A DNA stretch of 64,000 bases from Rhizobium indicum (lineage in GTDB: Bacteria; Pseudomonadota; Alphaproteobacteria; Rhizobiales; Rhizobiaceae). Under the pieces are notes generated by a model. That model did no database searches. It had not been told where the DNA came from and saw nothing but the letters and a program-made list of their open reading frames with translations. Each line of letters starts with the position of its first letter. The first letter of the stretch is position 1. A program made the translations under genes and the position numbers. The DNA is taken from positions 248,001 through 312,000 of the forward strand of contig NZ_CP054023.1 of NCBI RefSeq assembly GCF_005862305.2, read 5' to 3'. Shown here in pieces: positions 42,636-51,636 of the stretch.

Positions 42636-43835
42636 ATGACGGCTCCCTTCTTTCGCATTGCCCTCATTCTCGGCCTTCTGTCGGCCATCGGGCCTTTCGC
42701 CATCGACATGTATCTGCCTGCGCTGCCGTCCATCGGCCAGGACCTGCATGCCGATAACAACGTCACCCAGCTTACCCTTCTTGCCTTCTTCATCTCCTTT
42801 GCGCTCGCCCAGCTCGTCTATGGTCCGCTGTCGGATATGTGGGGCCGTAAGCTGCCGCTCTATCTCGGCATCGGCCTTTTCGCCGTCGCCTCGATCGGCT
42901 GTGCGCTGGCGACCGATATCGAAACGCTGATCGCCTTCCGTTTCGTTCAGGGTATCGGCGGTGCCGCCGGCATGGTCATTCCGCGCGCCATCGTTCGCGA
43001 CATGCATACCGGCGTGCAGGCCGCCCGCCTGATGTCGCTGTTAATGCTGGTCTTCTCGATCTCGCCGATCCTGGCGCCGCTGACCGGCAGCGCCGTCATC
43101 GAGTTCTACGGCTGGCGCGGCGTATTCTGGGCCGTGACGATCGCCGCCTTCATCGGCCTCGTCCTGCTTGCCACCCAGCTTGACGAAACCCGTTCGGCGA
43201 CCGAACGCAGCGGCAGCGGTTTGAAAAGCGCCATGGCGGCCTACCGCCTGCTGCTTGCCGACCGCAATTTCCTGACGCTGACCTTCATCGGGGGCCTCGG
43301 CATTTCGAGCTTCCTGGTCTATCTCGCCAACTCGCCTTTCGTGCTGATTCAGCATTACGGGCTGACGCCGACGCAATACAGCTTCGCCTTCTCGATCAAC
43401 GCCGTGTCGTTCTTCGCGGTATCGCAGGCGACGGGCTGGCTCGGCGAGCGTTTCGGCCTCGTGCGCGTCATGCGGATTGCGGTCAGCGCTTTTGCCCTTG
43501 CCATGGTCGTCATGGCGGTGGTGATGGCCGCGGGCTTCAATCAACTGCCTGTCCTGGCGACTTTCCTGTTCATCGGCTACGGCTTCCTCGGCCTCGTCAT
43601 CCCGACGAGCGCGGTGCTCGCGCTTGAGGATCACGGCGAGATCGCCGGCACAGCCTCGTCGCTGATGGGCACGCTGCACTTCGTGATTGCCGCCGTTGCT
43701 ATGGTCATATCGAGCGTCTTCTTCGACGGCACAGCCGTTCCGATGGCCGCCGGCATCGCCCTCTGCGCCTTCGCAGCCTTCGTGCTGACCCAGGCAACGA
43801 TCGGCCGCCGCGCCGCTGTTGCCGCAGCTGAATGA
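42636..43835 (+). CDS. Bcr/CflA-family drug efflux MFS transporter
   Basis: A 399-residue major facilitator with 12 predicted helices. It opens with FFRIALILGLLSAIGPFAIDMYLPALPSI, which is the Bcr/CflA opening, followed by LVYGPLSDMWGRKLPL (motif A) and RFVQGIGGAAGMVIPRAIVRD (motif C-like). It should export drugs or toxic metabolites by proton antiport. It is divergent from a TetR repressor. RIME-like repeat C lies between the TetR operator and this gene. Confidence 0.9.
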   Translation: MTAPFFRIALILGLLSAIGPFAIDMYLPALPSIGQDLHADNNVTQLTLLAFFISFALAQLVYGPLSDMWGRKLPLYLGIGLFAVASIGCALATDIETLIAFRFVQGIGGAAGMVIPRAIVRDMHTGVQAARLMSLLMLVFSISPILAPLTGSAVIEFYGWRGVFWAVTIAAFIGLVLLATQLDETRSATERSGSGLKSAMAAYRLLLADRNFLTLTFIGGLGISSFLVYLANSPFVLIQHYGLTPTQYSFAFSINAVSFFAVSQATGWLGERFGLVRVMRIAVSAFALAMVVMAVVMAAGFNQLPVLATFLFIGYGFLGLVIPTSAVLALEDHGEIAGTASSLMGTLHFVIAAVAMVISSVFFDGTAVPMAAGIALCAFAAFVLTQATIGRRAAVAAAE

Positions 43836-43843
43836 TCGAAGCA

Positions 43844-43870
43844 GGCCGCACCCGGTCTCCAGGTGCGGCC
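43844..43870 (+). terminator. Hairpin after the efflux gene
   Basis: GGCCGCACC and GGTGCGGCC form a perfect nine-base-pair stem with a nine-base loop, nine bases after the stop codon. There is no T-run, so termination strength is unclear. Confidence 0.55.
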
Positions 43871-44012
43871 ACATGACTGGTCGTGGCCTCGGAGAAAATG
43901 CAACGCGGGTGCAGGGGCTGCGGCGGGCCTTGCTGCCATCAATTCGGTCGGAAATCTCGGCGGCCCCTAGCCGGGTCTGATCAAGCCGCCAAAAGTATCT
44001 CCGCGGCGGGCT

Positions 44013-45050
44013 TCAGGCCGTCAGCGTGAAAGCGTCGCTTTCGCCTGGAACGAGTTCCAGCGGCCAGATCCTGTTGCGGGCGCCTTGCGGATAGTGATCA
44101 GCATAGGCCGGCATGGTGGCGAGCAGGGTTTCGCCGAGCTGCGCGCCGAGATCGCGTAGCGACATGCGGAAGGAGGTCAGCGTCGGCTGCAGGAAATGCG
44201 TGCGCGGCTCCTCGCGGAAACCGACGACGGCGAGGTCGCGGCCGGGCACGATGCCGGCCTCGGCAAGCCGGCGGTAGAGCCCGATCGCCATCAGCTCGTG
44301 GATCAGGATGATCGCCGTCGGCCGCTCTTCGATCATCAGCAATTCGTGGCCGGCCTGATAACCGCCCTGTTCGCTCGACTTGACCCGGATGACGAGGGCC
44401 GGGTCGAAGGCAATACCGTGCCGTTGCAGCGCCTGGCGGTAGGCGTCGACGAAGAGATAGCCGAGATTGATGTCGGAGGAGGGGGCAGCTACCGCGATCC
44501 GCCGGTGGCCTTTGGCGACCAGACGGTCGACGCCGCGCGCCGCCACGCCCTCGAAATCGAGGTCCATCCAGGTGTAGCTGCCGCCCGACGCGCTGCGCCC
44601 GAGCGCCACGAAGGGGATGCGGGCCTTTTCCAGAAGCTCGATGCGCCTATCGGTTCGTCGTGTCGCCGAGAGGATCAGCGCGTCGACAAGCCGGCGCGCC
44701 ACCATGCGCTTCAGATATTCATGCGGGTCCTCGTCATCGGGGCAGGGCAGCATGACGAGATCGAGCTTGTGGCGAGAAAAGACGCTCTGCAGCCCGTCGG
44801 TGACGCCAAGGAAGAAGTCGTCGCTGTTTTCGATCGTCTCGCGGCTCACTTCGAGCATCAGCCCGATGACGTTCGTCATGCCCTGGCGAAGGCTGCGGCC
44901 CGACTGGTTGGCGACGTAACCGAGCTCTTCAGCGGCGGCGAGCACGCGCCGGCGCGTCTCGTCATTGACGTCGGGCTTGCCGTTCAGAGCACGGGACACC
45001 GTTCCGATCGAAATGTCGAGATGCTCGGCGAGCTGGCGAATTCCCTTCAT
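44013..45050 (-). CDS. LacI-family transcriptional regulator
   Basis: A 345-residue LacI regulator. It starts MKGIRQLAEHLDISIGTVSRALNGKPDVNDETRRRVL, a full helix-turn-helix and hinge, followed by a sensor domain (NVIGLMLEVSRETIE, ALILSATRRTD, VVGFREEPRTHFLQPTLTSF). I use ATG at 45050 with GGGGAGGAA upstream; the longest frame adds 22 residues that come from a repeat. The target genes are not beside it. The gene at 45178-46218 is a second LacI protein on the same strand. Confidence 0.88.
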   Translation of the reverse strand: MKGIRQLAEHLDISIGTVSRALNGKPDVNDETRRRVLAAAEELGYVANQSGRSLRQGMTNVIGLMLEVSRETIENSDDFFLGVTDGLQSVFSRHKLDLVMLPCPDDEDPHEYLKRMVARRLVDALILSATRRTDRRIELLEKARIPFVALGRSASGGSYTWMDLDFEGVAARGVDRLVAKGHRRIAVAAPSSDINLGYLFVDAYRQALQRHGIAFDPALVIRVKSSEQGGYQAGHELLMIEERPTAIILIHELMAIGLYRRLAEAGIVPGRDLAVVGFREEPRTHFLQPTLTSFRMSLRDLGAQLGETLLATMPAYADHYPQGARNRIWPLELVPGESDAFTLTA

Positions 45051-45065
45051 CTGCGGCGATCTTCC

Positions 45066-45125
45066 TCCCCAATGCATGTCGCCCAAAACTGTGCAGCGGT
45101 TTTGGGATAACGACATGCGTCAAAC
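45066..45125. repeat. RIME-like repeat D (partial)
   Basis: Only the ATGCATGTCGCCCAAAA and GCGGTTTTGGGATAACGACATGCGT module is present, with inverted arms. The same stem occurs in repeat A. It lies in the gap between the two LacI genes. Confidence 0.7.
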
Positions 45126-45177
45126 CGTCAGCCCTTCTTGCCACAGGATGGCGCCTGCGAAAAGACAGAGGGAGGGG

Positions 45178-46218
45178 TCAGAGTCTGAAGCTCTGGCGGA
45201 TGACGAGCTCCGGAATGACGCGTTCGTAACCCGGAGGCAAGTCCGGGTTTTCAAGCCGCCGCTCCATCAGTTCGACGGCGCGCTGCGCCATGGTCAGCGG
45301 GTCCTGGCGGAAGGTGGTCAGCTGATAGCTCAGCCAGGAGGATTCCGGCACGTCGTCGAAGCCGATGACGGCGACATCCTCGGGAATGCGCAGCCGCGTT
45401 TCCAGGCGCACGACATCCATCAGCCCGAAAGCGATCTGGTCGTTGGCGCAGAAGACGGCGTCGGGTTTGATCGTCTGCGAGAAGAGCGCGCGTGCGGCGC
45501 TGACGCCGCCGTCATAATCGGAATCGCCGCCACGCCCGACGACGACGGATACACCGAGCGACTCGGCTGTCGACAGGAAGGCGCTTTCGCGCTCGATGAT
45601 AGCAGGCGTTCCGGTGTTGGAGCCGATGACCGCCAGCCGCCGTCTGCCGCTTTCATAAAAGGCCGTCGCCGCCTTGCGGGAGGCCTCGGAGTTGCCGGCG
45701 CGCACATGGTCGGCGTCGGGTTCCGAACGGCCGATCACCACGAGCGGCTGGCCATTTCGCTGCGCGAGTTCGAAGAAACTCGCCGGCGGCGAGCCGGACA
45801 GGATGATGATCGCCTCGGCACGGTGGCCGATCAGCATCTTCTGGGCGGCCAGCAGCTCTTCTTCCGTCTGGCCGGTGTTGATGAGAATCGGGATGCTGCC
45901 GCGTTTGATCAGGCATTTGGCAAGCGCTGCGGCCAGATGCGCGCGAAAACCCACTTCCGGCCGGGTCGCGACGATACCGACAAGGCGGCTCTGATTGGCA
46001 AGCACGCCGCGCGCCAGGTCGTTGACATGGTAGCCGAGTTCTTCAGCCGCCCGCAGCACCTTTTCGCGCGTTGCAGGCGCGACGCTCGTGCCCGGCGTGA
46101 AGGTACGCGAGACGGCGGAGCGCGAAACGCCCGCCAATTGCGCCACCTGCTCGGCGCTGACGAAGCGCATGCGTTCTTTCTTTGGCGTCTTGTCGCCGTT
46201 CACTGGACCATCATTCAT
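45178..46218 (-). CDS. LacI-family transcriptional regulator
   Basis: A 346-residue LacI regulator. The N terminus reads SAEQVAQLAGVSRSAVSRTFTPGTSVAPATREKVL, with hinge NDLARGVLANQSRLVG and a sugar-binding-protein-like domain ending in VIGFDDVPESSWLSYQLTTFRQDP. It is on the same strand as the LacI gene at 44013 and separated from it by a repeat element; the two share the family but little sequence. Targets are not in the window. Confidence 0.88.
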   Translation of the reverse strand: MNDGPVNGDKTPKKERMRFVSAEQVAQLAGVSRSAVSRTFTPGTSVAPATREKVLRAAEELGYHVNDLARGVLANQSRLVGIVATRPEVGFRAHLAAALAKCLIKRGSIPILINTGQTEEELLAAQKMLIGHRAEAIIILSGSPPASFFELAQRNGQPLVVIGRSEPDADHVRAGNSEASRKAATAFYESGRRRLAVIGSNTGTPAIIERESAFLSTAESLGVSVVVGRGGDSDYDGGVSAARALFSQTIKPDAVFCANDQIAFGLMDVVRLETRLRIPEDVAVIGFDDVPESSWLSYQLTTFRQDPLTMAQRAVELMERRLENPDLPPGYERVIPELVIRQSFRL

Positions 46219-46332
46219 TGGCTTTCAGCTATTGATCGTCTCTGACAGTCGGATGACAGGCGGCCGTGGCAGCCCGAAATTTTTGCTATGAGGAGTGACT
46301 GCGAATTAACTTCATTGGCCCAAGCAAAGAAA

Positions 46333-46361
46333 AACCGAGGCTGCCGGATGCAGCCTCGGTT
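46333..46361 (-). terminator. Intrinsic terminator after the glycine-zipper protein gene
   Basis: AACCGAGGCTGC and GCAGCCTCGGTT are perfect 12-bp arms with a five-base loop, and the minus strand continues with TTTCTTTG. It lies 71 bp after the stop of the small exported protein gene. Confidence 0.88.
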
Positions 46362-46432
46362 GATGGGCGAAAATCAGCGGCGACGACGTATGATCAGATC
46401 CGCGCCGCCATGGGGAAGGCCAAGTCTGCCGG

Positions 46433-46732
46433 TTATTCGCAGACGCGTACAGTTTCGGCATGATAGCCGCCGTCGTAGCGGTTGCGGACATCGCGGTCCT
46501 CATACCAGCATCTCGGCGCGGGTTCGACATAGCGAGGACCATCGACATAGCGAGGGCCGCCGCCATTGGCGATTGCGCCGCCAATTAGCCCGCCAACAAC
46601 ACCTGCGGCAACGCCGCCGGCGATAATTCGACCGGTGTTATCGTGGTGATGGCGATCACGCGCCGCAGCGGGCTGAATGGCCAATCCAACAAGGGCCGTT
46701 GCGATCAACAGGCTGCTGGTAACTCTCTTCAT
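46433..46732 (-). CDS. Small exported glycine-zipper protein
   Basis: A 99-residue protein. It has a cleavable signal peptide (MKRVTSSLLIATALVGLAIQPAAA), a His-rich linker (RDRHHHD), a glycine-zipper stretch (IIAGGVAAGVVGGLIGGAIANG) and a C-terminal tail with PRYVDGPRYVEPAPRCWYED and a second cysteine near the end. Such proteins associate with the outer membrane; the function is not known. ATG at 46732 is the start because the signal peptide begins there; upstream codons are in the intergenic region. Confidence 0.75.
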   Translation of the reverse strand: MKRVTSSLLIATALVGLAIQPAAARDRHHHDNTGRIIAGGVAAGVVGGLIGGAIANGGGPRYVDGPRYVEPAPRCWYEDRDVRNRYDGGYHAETVRVCE

Positions 46733-46817
46733 AATATTCTCCTCAGTGGCACTCGCCCCGGATAAAAGGGAAATGCGGCAGCAAGTCGTCGGTTCGTTCA
46801 AACTTTGCGACAGGCGT

Positions 46818-46946
46818 TAATGCATGTCGCCTGAGATTAGAGCGCCGTGCGTCCTCATGGACGCACAAAGGTCGCTCTAACACTTTCAATCCTCGCATCG
46901 TGCTTTCCGAAAATCGATTCCGATTTTCGGAAAGCACGATGCGCTA
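46818..46946. repeat. RIME-like repeat E (minus orientation)
   Basis: Read on the minus strand it begins TAGCGCATCGTGCTTTCCGAAAATCG, then has CGATTTTCGGAAAGCACGATGCG, GATTGAAAGTGTTAGAGCG and GTGCGTCC/GGACGCAC, ending near ATGCATTAA. Its first triplet TAG is the stop codon of the ABC gene at 46944. It is the most complete copy of the family in the window. Confidence 0.8.
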
Positions 46947-48932
46947 GGTCGCCGACTCCGCTGCCGCCGTCTCTTCCAGCACGTCTTCGGGAATGTCGTC
47001 GAAGGAGGAGTAGTTCAGATTGTAGAGCTTGGAATAGAGCTTGCCGTTCTTCATCAGCTGACGGTGGTCGCCGCTTTCGATGATTTCGCCGTTCTGCAGC
47101 ACGATGATGCGGTCCGCCTCGCGGATCGTTGCGAGGCGATGGGCGATGACGAGGCCGGTGCGGTTTTCGAGCAGCTTCACCAGCGCCTTCTGGATCAGCA
47201 TCTCGGTATAGCTGTCGATATTGGCCGTCGCTTCGTCGAGGACGAGGATCTTCGCGTCCGCCACCAATGCGCGTGCAAAGCTTAAAAGCTGGCGCTGGCC
47301 GAGCGAGAGGTTGCCGCCGCGCTCGCCGAGGACACTGTCGTAACCATCGGGCAGGCGCATCACGAAGTCATGCGCGCCGACGGCTTTGGCGGCCTCGATC
47401 ACCTGTTCGCGCGTCGCCTCCAGCTTGTGGTAGCGGATGTTCTCGAAGACGGTGCCGGTAAAGAGGAAGGGCTCCTGCAGCACCATGGCGATCTGCGCTC
47501 CGAGCGAATCCTGCGTCAGATCACGCACATCGTCGCCGCCGACCAGCACCTGGCCCTGCTGCACGTCGTAGAAGCGATGGATCAGCGACATGCAGCTCGA
47601 TTTGCCGGACCCCGTCGGCCCGACCAGCGCCACCGTCTCGCCGGGATTGACCTTGAAGCTGACGTGCTTCAGCACCGGGTGTTTCGGATTGTAGCCGAAG
47701 ACGACGTCCTTGAATTCCACCGATCCGTCCATGTCGCGCGACAAGGCTTTGGCGTCGGGCGCGTCCTTGATGTCGACAGGCACGTCGAGCACTTCGGTCA
47801 GCCGCTGGCCGGACGCCATGGCGCGCTGCATCACCGAATATTGCAGGGTCAGCGAACGGATCGGGTCGAAGAAGCGCTGGATGTAGAACAGGAAGGCGAC
47901 GAGCACGCCGACATCGAGCGCCTGATTGAGAACGCGCGCGCCGCCGACGACGATGACGAGCGCCATCGCCACGCCGGTCAGGCTGTCGACGATCGGCACC
48001 ATCACCTGCGCATAGCGCGCCGCCGTCAGATGCGTCTTGAGGTTGGCATGCGCCTTGTCGTCGTAAAGCGTGAAGTTGACGCCCTGCCTGTCCATGCTCT
48101 GGACGGCGCGCACGCCATGGATCGCTTCTGCAAGCGCACCGTTCGCGACCGAATTGGTCTCGTGCGCGGCCATGAAGGATTTGCGGGCCAGCGGCAGCCA
48201 GAACAGCCGGACGATGAACAGCACCGGCAGCACCGAGAGCGTCAGCAGCCCCAATTTGAAATCGAGATAGAGCATCACGAAGACGATGCCGAAGAGCAGC
48301 ACGATGTCGCCGACTGACAGCACCGAGGTTTCGAGGAATTCCTGCATCGAGTTGACGTCGCCCTGCAGGCGCGACATCAACCGGCCGACTTCGGTCTTGT
48401 CCATGAAGGACAGCGAGACGCGCTGGAGATGCGAAAACATCGCCTTGCGGATATCGAAGAGCACGTCCTCGGCCACGCCGCCGACCAGCGTCTCCTGCGC
48501 ATAGCTTGCCGCATAGTTGATGAGGATGGCAATCGTGAAGGCGACGATCGACCACACCAGGGCCGAATGGTTGCCGCCCGGCGACATGCCGTGGTCGATG
48601 GCATAGCGGATGATCAGCGGGATGGTGAGCTGCATCATCGTGAAGGTCAGAACGGCGACGACGGACCACAGGACCTGGCGGCGATAGGGGTGAACGAAAA
48701 CCCAGATGCGCTTGACGATATTGCCGTCGAAGGCCTTGCCAAACATCTCCTCCTCGACGCGATGCGAACCGACCACCGCCCGCGGCGGGCGGCGTCCATC
48801 CTCGCGAACGTCGGGACGCTCGGTTTCCAGTTCCTCGGCCATGCCATTCCTCCCGCGGCCATCACGTCCGGTGGCCTGCATAGTCATTGCTTGTCCGCTC
48901 TTCTCCCTGGTGGGCAGAAGAACGGAATTCAT
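46944..48932 (-). CDS. Half-ABC exporter, catalytically complete subunit
   Basis: A 662-residue half transporter with an N-terminal six-helix membrane domain (VLWSVVAVLTFTMMQLTIPLIIRYAID onward) and a C-terminal ATPase: GPTGSGKSS Walker A, LSLGQRQLLSFARAL signature and VLDEATANID Walker B with the catalytic Glu. It starts two bases after the stop of its partner, so they form a heterodimeric multidrug- or lipid-exporting pair. The first 60 residues are hydrophilic; ATG codons 16, 18 or 31 are alternative starts. The TAG stop sits at the edge of repeat E. Confidence 0.9.
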   Translation of the reverse strand: MNSVLLPTREKSGQAMTMQATGRDGRGRNGMAEELETERPDVREDGRRPPRAVVGSHRVEEEMFGKAFDGNIVKRIWVFVHPYRRQVLWSVVAVLTFTMMQLTIPLIIRYAIDHGMSPGGNHSALVWSIVAFTIAILINYAASYAQETLVGGVAEDVLFDIRKAMFSHLQRVSLSFMDKTEVGRLMSRLQGDVNSMQEFLETSVLSVGDIVLLFGIVFVMLYLDFKLGLLTLSVLPVLFIVRLFWLPLARKSFMAAHETNSVANGALAEAIHGVRAVQSMDRQGVNFTLYDDKAHANLKTHLTAARYAQVMVPIVDSLTGVAMALVIVVGGARVLNQALDVGVLVAFLFYIQRFFDPIRSLTLQYSVMQRAMASGQRLTEVLDVPVDIKDAPDAKALSRDMDGSVEFKDVVFGYNPKHPVLKHVSFKVNPGETVALVGPTGSGKSSCMSLIHRFYDVQQGQVLVGGDDVRDLTQDSLGAQIAMVLQEPFLFTGTVFENIRYHKLEATREQVIEAAKAVGAHDFVMRLPDGYDSVLGERGGNLSLGQRQLLSFARALVADAKILVLDEATANIDSYTEMLIQKALVKLLENRTGLVIAHRLATIREADRIIVLQNGEIIESGDHRQLMKNGKLYSKLYNLNYSSFDDIPEDVLEETAAAESAT

Positions 48933-48934
48933 TG

Positions 48935-50788
48935 CTAGGCGCTCAAGACCTCGTCGCCCGGCCGCACCTGCAGGTCGTAGAGCGCCTTGTAGCGCCCGCC
49001 GAGCGAAAGCAGCGCTTCATGCGTTCCGCGCTCGACGATCCGGCCGTCTTCGACGAACAGGATCTGGTCGGCATGCATCAGCGAGCTCAGGCGGTGGGCG
49101 ACGATGATCGTCACCCGGTCGGCGGCATAGCGGCGCATGGCGCCGCGGATGCGCTGTTCGGTGGCGGCGTCGATAGCCGCTGTCGAATCGTCGAACACCA
49201 TCACCGCCGGTTTCAACATCAGCGCGCGGGCGATCGAAAGACGCTGCCGCTGGCCGCCGGACAGCGAAACGCCGCGCTCGCCGACGACGGTGCCGTAGCC
49301 TATTGGCAGGCCAAGCACGTAATTGTGAAGTTGGGCGCTTTCACTGGCGCGCTCGATGCGGCCTTCCTTCGCCCATGGGTCGCCATAGGCGATGTTGTTT
49401 TCGATCGTCGTCGTGAACAGGAAGGAATCCTGCTGCACGACGGCAACCGCCCGGCGCAGCGATTGCAGCGTCGCCTTGCGGATGTCCTGACCGTCGATCG
49501 TGATCTTGCCGCCGCTGACGTCGTAGAAGCGGGGAATGAGATGGGCGATCGTCGACTTGCCGCTGCCGGGCGGGCCGACGATGCCGATCGTCTGGCCACG
49601 CCTGGCTTCGAAGGAGACATCGTCGAGCACGCTGCGCTTTTCCGAACCGGGATAGGCGAAGCTGACATTCTCGAAGCGCAGCACGCCGTCCGTGACGTTC
49701 AGCTCTGTCGCATCCGGCGCATCCTTGATCGCGACGTCGAGGTCGAGAAGGGCAAAGAGGCGCGAGCCGCAGGTGGAGGCGCGGGCAAAGGCATTGACCA
49801 TCAGGCCGAGCTGGCGCACCGGCATCTGCAGGATGGTCATGAAGGTCAGGAACGAGGCCAGCGTGCCGACGGTGATTTCACCCGACATTACCTTGCCGCC
49901 GCCGACCCAGAGCACCAGACCCATCGCAGCGAAGAAGGAGAAGGTCATGGCGCTGGTGTTGGTGACGCGGATGCCGACGCGCTGATGCGCGAGCGCCAGC
50001 GCGCTCTTCGACGCCACCTCGAATTTCGAAATCTCGTGTTCGTGGGCGGCAAAGGCGCGCACGACGCGGATACCGCCGAGATTTTCCTCCATGATGCGGG
50101 TCAGCACCGAAAGCCGCTCCTGCAGGTCGAGCCAGGTGGCGCGTAGCCTGAGCTGCGTCACCGATGAGCGCCAGCCGACGAAGGGCACGAAACTCAGCGC
50201 CAGGAGGCCGAGCACGACATCGGTCGACAGCAGCATATAGGCGCCGATGCCGATCAGGGTCGACAGCAGGATCATCCGGACGAGTGCGGTGGAAAAATAC
50301 ATGCGCACGCCTTCGAGATCGAGCAGGCCGACGGTGATCAGGTCGCCGGAATGAACGGTGTCATGAAAGCTGAAGGAGAGCCGCTGGATCTTCTCGTAGC
50401 AGGCCAGCCGCAACTCATATCCGATGTGATGGCCGACGGCTTCGCTGTAATAGTTCTGGACCATGGTGAAGAGGCCGCGCAGCACGCTGGCGCCAAGCAG
50501 CAACAATGCCGTGGTCAAAAGCGCGTCCTGTGCCAGCAGACCCGCCGCACCACCGCTCATCGCCATCTGCGTATGGTCGACGGCCTGGCCGAGAAGGCGC
50601 GGGATCATCAGCTGGAAGGTGGAGGCAACAAGCGTGGCGCCGATTGCAAAGCCGGATTGCCAGGGGTGGCGGAAGGCCATCATGGTGATGCGCACCAATG
50701 TGAAGAGGCCTCGGCCCCAGCCTGCCGCAGTTGCAAGCGCCATCGAAGCCGAAGGCTTCGTCGCGCGTGTTAACACATCGCTGCTCAC
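48935..50788 (-). CDS. Half-ABC exporter, subunit with Glu-to-Asp in Walker B
   Basis: A 617-residue half transporter from a GTG start (SSDVLTRATKPSASMALAT) preceded by GGAAAA. It has six membrane helices and a C-terminal ATPase with GPPGSGKST Walker A and LSGGQRQRLSIARAL signature. The Walker B region reads VMVFDDSTAAID, so the catalytic glutamate is aspartate. In heterodimeric exporters one of two ATP sites is degenerate in this way. It precedes the other half transporter by two bases in the same operon. The longest frame adds 36 residues that read as antisense of the region before. Confidence 0.88.
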   Translation of the reverse strand: MSSDVLTRATKPSASMALATAAGWGRGLFTLVRITMMAFRHPWQSGFAIGATLVASTFQLMIPRLLGQAVDHTQMAMSGGAAGLLAQDALLTTALLLLGASVLRGLFTMVQNYYSEAVGHHIGYELRLACYEKIQRLSFSFHDTVHSGDLITVGLLDLEGVRMYFSTALVRMILLSTLIGIGAYMLLSTDVVLGLLALSFVPFVGWRSSVTQLRLRATWLDLQERLSVLTRIMEENLGGIRVVRAFAAHEHEISKFEVASKSALALAHQRVGIRVTNTSAMTFSFFAAMGLVLWVGGGKVMSGEITVGTLASFLTFMTILQMPVRQLGLMVNAFARASTCGSRLFALLDLDVAIKDAPDATELNVTDGVLRFENVSFAYPGSEKRSVLDDVSFEARRGQTIGIVGPPGSGKSTIAHLIPRFYDVSGGKITIDGQDIRKATLQSLRRAVAVVQQDSFLFTTTIENNIAYGDPWAKEGRIERASESAQLHNYVLGLPIGYGTVVGERGVSLSGGQRQRLSIARALMLKPAVMVFDDSTAAIDAATEQRIRGAMRRYAADRVTIIVAHRLSSLMHADQILFVEDGRIVERGTHEALLSLGGRYKALYDLQVRPGDEVLSA

Positions 50789-51018
50789 GGTATTTTTTCC
50801 AATAGATGTGTGGTCGGACGCTGGCCCGAAAAGACGGCAAATCCATGAAGGGATTGATTGCACCTTCACTTTTGCCGATTCCATTTGGGGGTTCAAGTAA
50901 AGAATTCACCAGTTGGTTATTTTTACGTGAGGTCTCCTCGCATCCCGGCGGGAACAATCTGTGGGCGAAGGGGTTGCAGCAGGCGAATGCCAACCGCCGA
51001 CCGGTGCCGGAGAGACCC

Positions 51019-51636
51019 ATGCCGCTGAAAGCCCTCGCCCTCAACGCCACGCTGAAGAGCAGCGACGCCAAGGAGGCGTCCTCGACCGACCGGATGATCG
51101 GTCTTATCGACAAGGCAATGTCCGCACACGGCGTTGTGACCGAAGTGCTCCGCCTTGCCGATTTCAACGTCAAGCCGGGCGTAACATCCGACGAAGGCCC
51201 CGGCGATGATTGGCCTGATATCCGCGCCAAGGTGCTCTCCGCCGATATCCTGCTGATGGCGACGCCGATCTGGCTCGGCCAGCCGTCCAGTGTCTGCAAG
51301 CGGGCGCTGGAGCGCATGGACGCCTTCCTCGAGGAAACGGACGAAGATGGCCGTATGGTTTCCTATGGCAGGGTCGCGGCTGTTGCCGTCGTGGGCAATG
51401 AGGACGGCGCCCATCATGTATCGGCCGAGCTCTTTCAGGCGCTGAACGACGTCGGCTTCACCATTCCGGCGAATGCGGTCGCCTATTGGGTTGGCGAGGC
51501 GATGGGTTCCACCAATTTCGTCGATCTCGACAAGGTGCCGAAGGTCGTGACGAAAGCCGTCGACATGCTGGCGCGCAACACGGCGCATCTGGCGGGCCTG
51601 CTGAAGGCAAAACAATATCCGGGCGAGGGCCGCTGA
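51019..51636 (+). CDS. NADPH-dependent FMN reductase/flavodoxin-fold protein
   Basis: A 205-residue flavoprotein. The fold starts LKALALNATLKSSDAKEASSTDRMI, with an FMN-phosphate loop (NATLKSS), then ADILLMATPIWLGQPSSVCKRALERMDAF and GRVAAVAVVGNEDGAHH. It likely reduces quinones, azo compounds or other acceptors with NAD(P)H. The ATG at 51019 has GGAGAG just ahead; a longer frame runs into the ABC promoter region. It is divergent from the ABC pair. Confidence 0.82.
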   Translation: MPLKALALNATLKSSDAKEASSTDRMIGLIDKAMSAHGVVTEVLRLADFNVKPGVTSDEGPGDDWPDIRAKVLSADILLMATPIWLGQPSSVCKRALERMDAFLEETDEDGRMVSYGRVAAVAVVGNEDGAHHVSAELFQALNDVGFTIPANAVAYWVGEAMGSTNFVDLDKVPKVVTKAVDMLARNTAHLAGLLKAKQYPGEGR

